From assembly GCA_034717985.1 (NCBI GenBank), contig JAYEMH010000023.1, forward strand, positions 1-13,921: 13,921 nucleotides of DNA, read 5' to 3'. Below the pieces are notes generated by a model that had not been told where the DNA came from, searched no databases, and saw nothing but the letters and a program-made list of their open reading frames with translations. The translations under genes and the position numbers were made by a program. The DNA is from JAYEMH01 sp034717985 [NCBI: Candidatus Ratteibacteria bacterium]. Its GTDB lineage: Bacteria > CAZDME01 > JAYEMH01. Of the stretch, positions 5,413-12,540 are shown one piece after another; within the stretch, counting starts at the first letter, position 1; the number at the start of each line of letters is the position of its first letter.

Positions 5413-7278
5413 TTACATCTTTTGTAATATAACTATACTTTCTTTTTGGATAGTTTCGGCAAGTTCTCCGGCTTTATTGGTAGGAGAATTTCGCAGTGGC
5501 ATGCGTTTATTGGGTATATTCCTTACTATGATATCCACAGTGTGAAACCCTAAGTTCTCTCCCAATTCAGAGACAATAAAATCAGTAGGCAATTTTACTT
5601 TTTTCACCGTTCTATTTCCAATAACAACACAAAAATATTTGTATCTTTTTAATATTCTATAGGCCTGAGCCGTTGCTTTATTCAAATCTAAATAAAAAGC
5701 AAGTACCTCTTTTGCCCTTGTAGAATCTTGTTCGGCAATTAAACTCAAAATTTTGGCTAAAGACCTTGAATTTAAATTATTTTCAATCTTTGAATTTACT
5801 ACCCCCCCCATAAGCTGACGGTCAATCTGCAAATCATCATCGCTTATCATATCAAGCCATTGAAGAGAAAGCCTGGAAAACTGCCCATAAGCAACTGTTG
5901 TTCTGCTGTCGCCATAAGGAGGTGAAGTGATTATGCAGTCAATAGATTCATTATTTATATCATATCTTTCAGTTGAGTCGGCCTGAAGAATCTTAACCCA
6001 AGTTGAATTATCAAGGTCATTATAAAATCCCTTCATTCCTTTGATATTCTTCTCCACACACCTGTTAAATATAGAGATCACATTAGGATTATAGTCGTTT
6101 AATTTCTCTTTCGGCATTCTAAATAACTTGAATTCGCCATTTCTTGTGTTGGAAGCAAATTTAACCGTTTCACTGAAGGTAACAAGAAAAAAATCTTTTA
6201 TGTCTTTATTTTTAATTTTATCAATACATTTTTTTATCTTGGTTAATTCATAAATCACATTTTCTTTGAACCAGAAATTAATGTTAAAAAATTGAGGGAA
6301 TTCTCCCTTTTTTGGTTTATAATCAAGAATGTCAGAAAGTAAAGAAAGATATGTTTTTTGTAATGCTTCCGGTTTTAAAGGGGTAGTTTTAACTTTTGCC
6401 AGAAATACACCAAGCGGGTTTAATTCGATACCATAAGCATTTCTACCCAAGAGTCTGCTTTCCACCAAAGCTGTTCCACTCCCGCAAAAAATATCGCAAA
6501 TCGTATCACCTATTTGACTACAATTTAATATAATTCTTCTAGCTACTTGCGGTATAAACATTGCCGGATAATTATGAAGTCCATGTGTATATGACTTTGT
6601 ATTTTCTCCTCTAAAGTCCCAAGAACAATCAATTCTCCTTTTTTTGCTTTTATAACTTTTCTCTATTTCCCCTTTACCATTATTCAGGTTTCTAATAATG
6701 CTGATAACTTTTCCTCTTATCACCAATTCTTTTGTTGCTATTGGCGGCACATAAGGGTTTGCCGATTTCAACATAAATAAATCATCATTAATATAAAATT
6801 TTTTGAGCGTTGCTTCATTATTGTTTATTACTGCTACGATAGTATCACCTTGCTCGGCCGTGGGCTGCTCGCGAATAATTACAAAATCGCCGTCAAAAAT
6901 GCCTTCATTAATCATACTCTCACCTTTTACTTTTAGCACATAGTGTCTGCCGGACCTTGAAATCAAGGATCTTGATACGGTTACCGGCTCTGCATTCTCT
7001 ACAATTTCAATCGGCCTGCCAGCCGCAATAATCCCTAAAAGAGGCAGGGTTATTCGTTCTGTCACGTCTTCTTTGCCATAGACATTTATTGAGCGCGGCT
7101 GGTTTTCTTCAGCAGTAAGATAATTCTTAGCTTTCAAAGCGGCAATATGCTGATGAACCGTAGAGACAGAGGAAAGTTTAAAATGGCGGGCAATTTCTTC
7201 TAAGGACGGCGAAAAATCATTATCTGTTATGAATTTATGTATATAATCTAATATCTCTTTTTGTCTTTTAGTCAACAT
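5413..7278 (-). CDS. LexA repressor fused to a DNA (N4/N6) methyltransferase
   Basis: A 621-residue fusion. Residues 1-200 are a whole LexA: the winged helix-turn-helix (1-65), the self-cleavage bond Ala86-Gly87 in LGIIAAGRP, Ser121 in KGESM and Lys159 in EATLKKF. Residues 215-621 are an amino-methyltransferase: a motif X-like stretch around 229-250, the S-adenosylmethionine loop FCGSG (264-268) after Asp262, IELNP (284-288), and the catalytic TSPPY (451-455). The TSPPY form is common in N4-cytosine enzymes, which suits the EcoRII-like nuclease next door. About 160 residues between IELNP and TSPPY may hold the target-recognition domain. LexA is known to bind operators and cleave itself with activated RecA; here that would separate the HTH from dimerisation domain plus methyltransferase. 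HTH-methyltransferase autorepressors (M.EcoRII, M.SsoII) are known; a complete S24/LexA version is unusual. Translation starts at the ATG with no Shine-Dalgarno. Confidence 0.88.
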   Translation of the reverse strand: MLTKRQKEILDYIHKFITDNDFSPSLEEIARHFKLSSVSTVHQHIAALKAKNYLTAEENQPRSINVYGKEDVTERITLPLLGIIAAGRPIEIVENAEPVTVSRSLISRSGRHYVLKVKGESMINEGIFDGDFVIIREQPTAEQGDTIVAVINNNEATLKKFYINDDLFMLKSANPYVPPIATKELVIRGKVISIIRNLNNGKGEIEKSYKSKKRRIDCSWDFRGENTKSYTHGLHNYPAMFIPQVARRIILNCSQIGDTICDIFCGSGTALVESRLLGRNAYGIELNPLGVFLAKVKTTPLKPEALQKTYLSLLSDILDYKPKKGEFPQFFNINFWFKENVIYELTKIKKCIDKIKNKDIKDFFLVTFSETVKFASNTRNGEFKLFRMPKEKLNDYNPNVISIFNRCVEKNIKGMKGFYNDLDNSTWVKILQADSTERYDINNESIDCIITSPPYGDSRTTVAYGQFSRLSLQWLDMISDDDLQIDRQLMGGVVNSKIENNLNSRSLAKILSLIAEQDSTRAKEVLAFYLDLNKATAQAYRILKRYKYFCVVIGNRTVKKVKLPTDFIVSELGENLGFHTVDIIVRNIPNKRMPLRNSPTNKAGELAETIQKESIVILQKM

Positions 7279-7281
7279 ACC

Positions 7282-7308
7282 GTTACTATAACCGAAAATA
7301 AACCGAAA
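7282..7308. promoter_or_regulatory. Candidate autorepressor sites: 11-bp palindrome plus a direct repeat
   Basis: On the minus strand GTTATAGTAAC (7292-7282) is a palindrome with 4-bp arms covering the -10 hexamer. TTTCGGTT occurs twice (7308-7301 and 7297-7290) with an 11-bp period, about one helical turn, filling the promoter spacer. Either could be bound by the LexA HTH. Neither matches the E. coli CTGT-N8-ACAG or Bacillus GAAC-N4-GTTC box, but LexA sites differ between phyla. Confidence 0.45.
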
Positions 7309-7313
7309 GTCAA
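7285..7313 (-). promoter_or_regulatory. Promoter of the lexA-methyltransferase gene, predicted to give a leaderless mRNA
   Basis: TTGACT (7313-7308) and TATAGT (7290-7285) are separated by exactly 17 bp on the minus strand. Six bases follow the -10 before the ATG at 7278, so the expected +1 is the start codon itself. No Shine-Dalgarno lies in the preceding 20 bases, which agrees with leaderless translation. The -35 overlaps the TGA stop of the upstream GT4 gene. Confidence 0.7.
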
Positions 7314-8410
7314 GATTTTTCTTGATTTCCTTGATTTTTCAGCAATTCTTCATAAAGCGTTTCCATTTCCCGGGCCATTCGCTTAACATCGAATTTTTCT
7401 TCTACTTTCCGGCGGGCCGCATCCCCCAGATCTTTTCTTAAGTTCTTATCCCGAATCAACCTCTGAATAGCCCCGGCTAAATCTTTAGCCTCTCCGGGAG
7501 AAACCAGAAGACCGTCTCTTCCATCATCAATTACCGAAGGAATTCCCCCCACCCGGCTGGCCACTACCGCCTTACCGCTGGCCATCGCCTCCAAAAGGGA
7601 AATTCCCAGTCCTTCCTGAAGCGAAGGTTGCACAAATATATCGATAAGTTTTAAGGCCCTGACACTGTCTAAATAATCTATCCGGATAATTCTTTTATCA
7701 TTCGAAAAGGGTAAAATAGATTTATCATCTTTTTTGCCGCTGCCGACAAGGATAAATTTTACAGCCGGTTCGTTCAACGAAGATATCGCTTCCAAAAAAA
7801 AGCGGTGGCCTTTTTCCGGCGAAATTCTCCCGATCATTCCAACCGTAAGAACATTATCCAGGCTAAACTTCCGGCGTAAAATTTTATCTTCTTCATTTAC
7901 CCCGGGAGAAAATTTTTCTAAATCTACGCCGGTAAATACCACCTTCACTTTTTTCTCCTGTAATTTAAAATCATTTACCAAATGCTCTTTAACCGCCGGA
8001 CTGATAGCCACCGTTTTCTCTCCCCATGCCGGAAAAATTTTCCTTCCCCACCGCACTTTATAATACCCATGAGCCGTGACGAGGTGATGAACTCCGGTTT
8101 TCCGGGAAAGCTGCCAGCCGACACAGTGGGTTACCCGGGTGTGGGTGTGAATAATTTGAATTTTTTCCTGAGCGATAATTTTTTTAAGCCGGGCGGCGCT
8201 CCGCCAGAGTTTAGGACTCAACTCTGATTTGGTGTTTATCGGAAGGGGAATATGTTTTATGCCCGCTTTTTCAAATTCAGAAACCAGACTGCCGCCGCTG
8301 GAGGCAGCCAAAACCAGATGGCCTCTCTCCAATAAAGCCCGGGATAAATTGTACAGATAGCTGGTAATCCCGCCGCGATTCAAGTGAGTGGTAAACTGCA
8401 GTATCTTCAT
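7310..8410 (-). CDS. Family 4 glycosyltransferase (GT-B), LPS core or outer-core sugar transferase
   Basis: A 366-residue retaining GT4 enzyme. The N-terminal domain opens MKILQFTTHLNRGG with the glycine-rich acceptor loop, and HTHTR (88-92) and TAHGYY (112-117) are typical GT4 segments. The donor domain starts near VGMIGRISPEKG (190-201), and the EX7E catalytic pair is Glu266 and Glu274 in EGLGISLLEAMASG. The C-terminal helix ends in a short repeated NQG/NQE tail. It would act at the cytoplasmic face of the inner membrane on the growing core. It is separated from the preceding GT9 by 88 nt filled with heptad repeats. Its stop codon lies within the -35 of the lexA-methyltransferase promoter, so it is the last gene before the R-M cassette. 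It resembles the other GT4 gene at 9485-10591, suggesting an old duplication. Confidence 0.9.
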   Translation of the reverse strand: MKILQFTTHLNRGGITSYLYNLSRALLERGHLVLAASSGGSLVSEFEKAGIKHIPLPINTKSELSPKLWRSAARLKKIIAQEKIQIIHTHTRVTHCVGWQLSRKTGVHHLVTAHGYYKVRWGRKIFPAWGEKTVAISPAVKEHLVNDFKLQEKKVKVVFTGVDLEKFSPGVNEEDKILRRKFSLDNVLTVGMIGRISPEKGHRFFLEAISSLNEPAVKFILVGSGKKDDKSILPFSNDKRIIRIDYLDSVRALKLIDIFVQPSLQEGLGISLLEAMASGKAVVASRVGGIPSVIDDGRDGLLVSPGEAKDLAGAIQRLIRDKNLRKDLGDAARRKVEEKFDVKRMAREMETLYEELLKNQGNQEKS

Positions 8411-8423
8411 TTACTCTTATTAG

Positions 8424-8505
8424 TTCATAGCTCTTTGCTCTTTGCTCTTTGCTCTTAGCTCATAGTCGTACTTCTATCTTTTTACTATGAGCCATCAGCT
8501 ATGAG
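8424..8505. repeat. Heptad tandem repeats with inverted partner copies
   Basis: Six consecutive 7-mers occupy 8424-8465: TTCATAG, CTCTTTG three times, CTCTTAG and CTCATAG. After a 19-bp spacer, CTATGAG, CCATCAG and CTATGAG (8485-8505) are the same unit in the opposite orientation. CTCATAG and CTATGAG can pair to form a stem. A related copy lies at 4428-4445. The repeat supplies the final codons and stop of the neighbouring GT9 gene. Confidence 0.65.
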
Positions 8506-9503
8506 CTTAAGTTATACCTCGTTGGGTTATTCGTTTTCATAATCTGCTTGATTTTATCCAGCACCTCTTCCACCCGAATAAGCTTCATACACTGATGAGC
8601 AGAACACCTCCGCCGGTAACAGGGCTGACAGGAGAGATTCTTTTTAATGATATATAAATTAGATGAAGGAATAGTGTGCCGCATGGGATCAGTCGGGCCA
8701 AAAAGAGCTAACGTCGGCACACCTAAAGCCTGGGCTAAATGCATCGGGCCTGTATCGTGGGTAATAAACAAAGAACTTCCTTTTATAACCCCCGCCAGTT
8801 GAATTAGTTTTGTCTGCCCCGACATATCTTGCCCTTTTTCCCTCATTGCTTTTTTGATTCGTTCAATCTTATTTTTTTCTCTTTTTTCTCCGAGGAAAAC
8901 TGCTGAATATTTGAGTTTGTTTATTATACTATCAGCCATGCGGGCAAAACAAAGTTCGCTCCAGCATTTACTCTGCCAGCCTTCTCCGGATCCCGGAAGG
9001 ATAGAAATATAAGGTTTAGGAAACGGCAAAGAAACAATGGAGGGTATTTTACATTCTAATTCAAAATTATCTAAATTAATTCCAATCTTTGACAAAAGGC
9101 GGGCCTGATGCTCTACTGGATTTTCTATTTTTTTTGGCTGGGCAGCGGCGACATTCAATAATAATCTTCCGCCTTTTCTCCCGTAACCGACTCTGCGCTT
9201 CACCCCGACCAAAAAAGATAAGAGGTGACTGCGCCAGGTATTCTGGAAATCAATACTCAGGTCAAACTTTTCTTTTTTTAGTTCAGGGATCAAGTCCCTC
9301 CAGTTTGATTTTTTAAAATCTATAAAATTGTCAATATAGGAAAGAGAATTTAAAAGTTCCTGATATTCTTTTTTTATCAAAAGGTGAATTTTTGCCTGGG
9401 GAAAATGCGCCCGGATAGCCCGGAAAGACGGTACTGCCAGGATTATATCCCCCATGGCGCTCCATTTGAATATAAGGATTTTCCTTATTTCTCCCTTAAG
9501 CAC
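8499..9503 (-). CDS. GT9 heptosyltransferase-like LPS core glycosyltransferase
   Basis: A 334-residue GT9 enzyme starting at GTG (9503). KILIFKWSAMGDIILAVP (8-25) is the N-terminal family motif. LPGSGEGWQSKCW (169-181) and THDTGPMH (248-255) form the donor pocket, FGPTDP (268-273) follows, and cysteines at 292, 295, 300 and 305 make the C-terminal cluster. The expected activity is adding heptose or a similar sugar to Kdo-lipid A at the inner membrane. The start overlaps the upstream GT4 gene by 19 nt. The last residues, LSS, and the stop are encoded by a CTATGAG heptad repeat, so the original C-terminus may have been altered by the repeat. It is separated from the other three GT9 genes by a GT4 gene and the R-M cassette. 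Confidence 0.9.
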   Translation of the reverse strand: MLKGEIRKILIFKWSAMGDIILAVPSFRAIRAHFPQAKIHLLIKKEYQELLNSLSYIDNFIDFKKSNWRDLIPELKKEKFDLSIDFQNTWRSHLLSFLVGVKRRVGYGRKGGRLLLNVAAAQPKKIENPVEHQARLLSKIGINLDNFELECKIPSIVSLPFPKPYISILPGSGEGWQSKCWSELCFARMADSIINKLKYSAVFLGEKREKNKIERIKKAMREKGQDMSGQTKLIQLAGVIKGSSLFITHDTGPMHLAQALGVPTLALFGPTDPMRHTIPSSNLYIIKKNLSCQPCYRRRCSAHQCMKLIRVEEVLDKIKQIMKTNNPTRYNLSS

Positions 9504-10591
9504 TCTCGATAAACCTTAATTGTTTCCCGGTACATCTTATCCAGATTAAACTCGTTTAAAACCTTCTGCCGGCCTCTTTGAGCCAAATTATATGATTCTT
9601 CCTTATGCTCAAGCATCCAGCTTATGGCTTGAGCTAAACTTAAAGCATCTCCCGGGGGAACCAATTTTCCGGTAATATTATCCTCTATGATATCTTTTAC
9701 CCCTCCGAGGTCAGTGGCTATCACCGGTTTTCCCAAAAATAAGGCTTCAACCACTACCCGGCCAAAAGATTCCGGCTCGACCGAAGGAAAAACCAGTAAA
9801 TCCAGGGCAGAAATAATCTGCGGAATATCATCCCGTCTCCCGGTGAAAATTACCTCCCCTTCAAGATTTTCCTTTCTCACTTTTTCCTTAAGTCTTTTTA
9901 AGAAATCTTCTTTAGCGGCCTTTCCCACAATCAAAGCCCGAAAAGAATAATCTTCTCTTTTTAGATATGCCAGGGCTTCCAGAAAAAAAAGAGTTCCCTT
10001 GCGCGGTGTCAAACGGCCGATCATACCAATAAGATTTTCCGCCTGGCCGGCTAATTGCCTTCGCAATCGCCCGGAATTTTCTAAACCGGGGATTGATTTG
10101 AATTTCTCCAGGTCAATCCCCCGGTGGACTAAACGCAATTTCTCTTCGGTCAGGCGGAAATTTCTTTTCATATATTCCTTCAAAGGAATGCTGACCACAA
10201 TTACCCGCTTTCCGAAAGCCATCACCCGGCTGGCCGGATGCCTGCGGTAAAATCCATGGGCGGTGGTAACAAAAGGAACCTTTTCTTGTTTTGAAGCCAG
10301 ATAGCCAATCCAGGCTGGAACACGGGAGCGGGCATGAACCAAATCAATTTGTTCATCCCTTATAATTTTTCTCACCGGAGCAATGAGGGAAAGAATAGAA
10401 AAAACGGATTTGCGATGAACAGGGAGGGAATAATGTTTAATATCCGTCTCTTTTAACTCCTCAAGGAGCGCCCCGCCGTTAGATATGACAATAGCGCCAT
10501 GACCGTCCTTGACTAAAGTCATGGCTAAATCAATTGTCCCTCTCTCTACTCCGCCCAACTCCAAATTAGGAACCATCTGCAATATCTTCAT
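9485..10591 (-). CDS. Family 4 glycosyltransferase (GT-B), LPS core sugar transferase
   Basis: A 368-residue GT4 enzyme. MKILQMVPNLELGGVERG (1-18) carries the glycine loop, HARSR (86-90) and TAHGFY (110-115) lie in the N-terminal domain, and IGMIGRLTPRKG (188-199) opens the donor domain. The catalytic EX7E pair is Glu274 and Glu282 in ESFGRVVVEALFLG. A basic, helical stretch around 134-150 probably lies against the membrane. Its ATG overlaps the TGA of the LpxL-ELM1 gene in an ATGA, indicating coupled translation, and its 3' end overlaps the GT9 gene by 19 nt. As the first sugar transferase after the lipid A genes, it may add an early core sugar onto Kdo; this is inferred from gene order only. 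Confidence 0.9.
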   Translation of the reverse strand: MKILQMVPNLELGGVERGTIDLAMTLVKDGHGAIVISNGGALLEELKETDIKHYSLPVHRKSVFSILSLIAPVRKIIRDEQIDLVHARSRVPAWIGYLASKQEKVPFVTTAHGFYRRHPASRVMAFGKRVIVVSIPLKEYMKRNFRLTEEKLRLVHRGIDLEKFKSIPGLENSGRLRRQLAGQAENLIGMIGRLTPRKGTLFFLEALAYLKREDYSFRALIVGKAAKEDFLKRLKEKVRKENLEGEVIFTGRRDDIPQIISALDLLVFPSVEPESFGRVVVEALFLGKPVIATDLGGVKDIIEDNITGKLVPPGDALSLAQAISWMLEHKEESYNLAQRGRQKVLNEFNLDKMYRETIKVYRECLREK

Positions 10592-12540
10592 AAAGCCACC
10601 AGCAAGTCTTTGACTCTTTCAATTGCCTTTTCTGTATCGTTGAGCGCTTTAGGAGTAAATCTCTCGGTAATAATCTGGCTGACTACCTGACCAAGATTAT
10701 CGGCTTCAGCCAAGCGCAGGTAACCCTTTTGGGCTAATTTCTGAATTGTCTCTAAATGCCGGGGTGTTTTCTTTCGGGATTTTCTGTCAATTTGCAAAAC
10801 AACAACTTTCTTGCCTGAACCGGCCGCTTCGGCAATCATAGAAATGCTATCTTCAGTTACAATAACTACCTCGCTTAACCCCAGAATTCCTCCGGTCGGG
10901 TTAAAACTTTCTTCCCGGGGAGAAATGAATAATTGTAAGTTTGAGAAATCTTTTAGATTACTTTTAAGCTGTTGTTCAATGTGAATCGGGGTGCGGCGAG
11001 AAGTAGTAAGCAGAAGCATAAATCCATGAGCCTGACAGATTTTCTTTATTTCTTCAATCATTTTCCTTAAGGTATTCTCTGATATGAAAAAGTGAGGGTT
11101 TTCTCCCCCGAGAAGCAGGCCCAAAAATTTATCTCCTTTTAGAGAAAATTTACTTTCAAGGATTTGGGAAAGCCGCTTGAAATCTTCACCTCTCAAGGGC
11201 TGGGGAGAAGCAAGGGTGTTTAAAACATTTTTTACTATTGGAAGATGGTCGTGCTGAGGAGCAATAACCAGGTCAAAAAGCTTCACATCCAGTATTCCCG
11301 GTCTCATACAGACAATTGTCTTAGCCCCGGTTTGTTTTCCGAATAAAAGATTACAGACGGCTAAGGAGCTGCCGGCGGAAATAATCACCTGGGGAAAAAA
11401 TGAATTTAATTTTCCGAAAGAATCCCGGCGCAAAGCTTTTTTCAGCAAATATTTAATTAAGTTTAACCGTTTCAGCGCCGGCGCTAATAAAGGCATAAAA
11501 ATCTTCCAGAATTTATTTCGAAAATCTATTTTCACCTCTAATACTTCTGCCGCCGGAAAGCCCCGGACAATACCTCTGGACTGACTCAGGTGTCCGGCTT
11601 TTCCGTCGCTGAGAATCATTATCCTGATTTTCCTGGCGGCAAAATCTCTCTCCTTGACAGGCTGGGTTTTCCACCTCCGGTGAAGCCATAGCCATTGTTC
11701 CGGATGAAGCCAAATATAAGATTCCAGTATCCGGCTAAACTCCTGAAGGCCTCCTTTTACTATCTCCTGAGCACTGCTGCCGCCTGCCTGCCTGGATTCT
11801 AAACGGAGAGGCGGACTGATATAGATTTTATGCTTGAAGCCGGAACGAACGATAAAACAGGGAATGACCGGGGCACCCGTTCTTAAGGCAAGCAGAATTG
11901 GACCGGGATGGGTTGAAGCCGGACGGCGAAAGAAATTTATAAATATTCCGCGCCGGCCGGCATCCTGATCTCCTAAAACACCCACGAATTCATTTCTGCG
12001 AATAGCGCCCATTAAATCGCGAATAGCCATTCCTTTAGCATAAACCTTGATTCCAGAACCGGCTCGATATTGATTAAGAAGAGCGTTTAGCCGGCTTTGT
12101 CTCTGCTCACGGGCAAGCACCCTTAAAGGATAACCTTTAAGACCTGCCCAGACGGCAGAGAGTTCCCAGTTGCCAAAATGCGCCGTAAGTAAAATCCCTC
12201 CCCGACCCTGAGCACAGGCATCATCCAAATGTTTTCTCCCTTCAACGGTAATAAACCGGTCAATCAATTCAACATTTAACCTGGGAAAAAGCAAAACTTC
12301 AAAGAAAGTCTGGCATAAATTCATATAAGAGCACCGGGCAATTTTTTTAAGCTCCAGCATATTTTTTGCCGAACCGAAGGCCGCCTTGAGATTGCGAAGG
12401 CTGATATTGCGGTGTTTCCGGTCAAGGTAATAAATGACGCTGCCGATTATCCCGCCCAAATAAATTACCGCTTTTTGCGGAAGGTTCCTAAGCAGACAGC
12501 CCAAAAATTTAACCGTTAAATATTCAAGATAGCCAAGCAT
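10588..12540 (-). CDS. Bifunctional fusion: LpxL/HtrB-type lipid A acyltransferase with a C-terminal ELM1 (DUF1022) domain
   Basis: A 650-residue two-domain protein. Residues 1-295 are a lysophospholipid-acyltransferase-type lipid A secondary acyltransferase. It has a hydrophobic N-terminal anchor (about 5-40), the catalytic HX4E motif HFGNWE (121-126), GVLGDQDAG (187-195) and FFRRPASTHPG (203-213). Such enzymes transfer an acyl chain to Kdo-lipid A at the inner membrane. Residues 303-650 resemble the ELM1/DUF1022 family: RIMILSDGKAGHLSQSRGI (305-323) near its start, LLLGGENPHF in the middle and VTEDSISMIAEAAGSGKKV near the C-terminus. The domain is thought to adopt a GT-B-like fold; its bacterial role is unknown to me. 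The fusion is in frame with no composition break that I noticed. It overlaps lpxK by 17 nt and the next GT4 by 4 nt. The acyl donor cannot be predicted. Confidence 0.85.
   Translation of the reverse strand: MLGYLEYLTVKFLGCLLRNLPQKAVIYLGGIIGSVIYYLDRKHRNISLRNLKAAFGSAKNMLELKKIARCSYMNLCQTFFEVLLFPRLNVELIDRFITVEGRKHLDDACAQGRGGILLTAHFGNWELSAVWAGLKGYPLRVLAREQRQSRLNALLNQYRAGSGIKVYAKGMAIRDLMGAIRRNEFVGVLGDQDAGRRGIFINFFRRPASTHPGPILLALRTGAPVIPCFIVRSGFKHKIYISPPLRLESRQAGGSSAQEIVKGGLQEFSRILESYIWLHPEQWLWLHRRWKTQPVKERDFAARKIRIMILSDGKAGHLSQSRGIVRGFPAAEVLEVKIDFRNKFWKIFMPLLAPALKRLNLIKYLLKKALRRDSFGKLNSFFPQVIISAGSSLAVCNLLFGKQTGAKTIVCMRPGILDVKLFDLVIAPQHDHLPIVKNVLNTLASPQPLRGEDFKRLSQILESKFSLKGDKFLGLLLGGENPHFFISENTLRKMIEEIKKICQAHGFMLLLTTSRRTPIHIEQQLKSNLKDFSNLQLFISPREESFNPTGGILGLSEVVIVTEDSISMIAEAAGSGKKVVVLQIDRKSRKKTPRHLETIQKLAQKGYLRLAEADNLGQVVSQIITERFTPKALNDTEKAIERVKDLLVAL

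Noticed and set aside
7282-7292. GTTATAGTAAC as a known LexA box
   Set aside because: It does not match the SOS boxes I know (CTGT-N8-ACAG, GAAC-N4-GTTC, TTAC-N3-GTAA), so it is listed only as a candidate site.
8424-8505. CRISPR array
   Set aside because: Units are 7 bp, contiguous and without spacers, and inverted copies follow; no cas gene is present.
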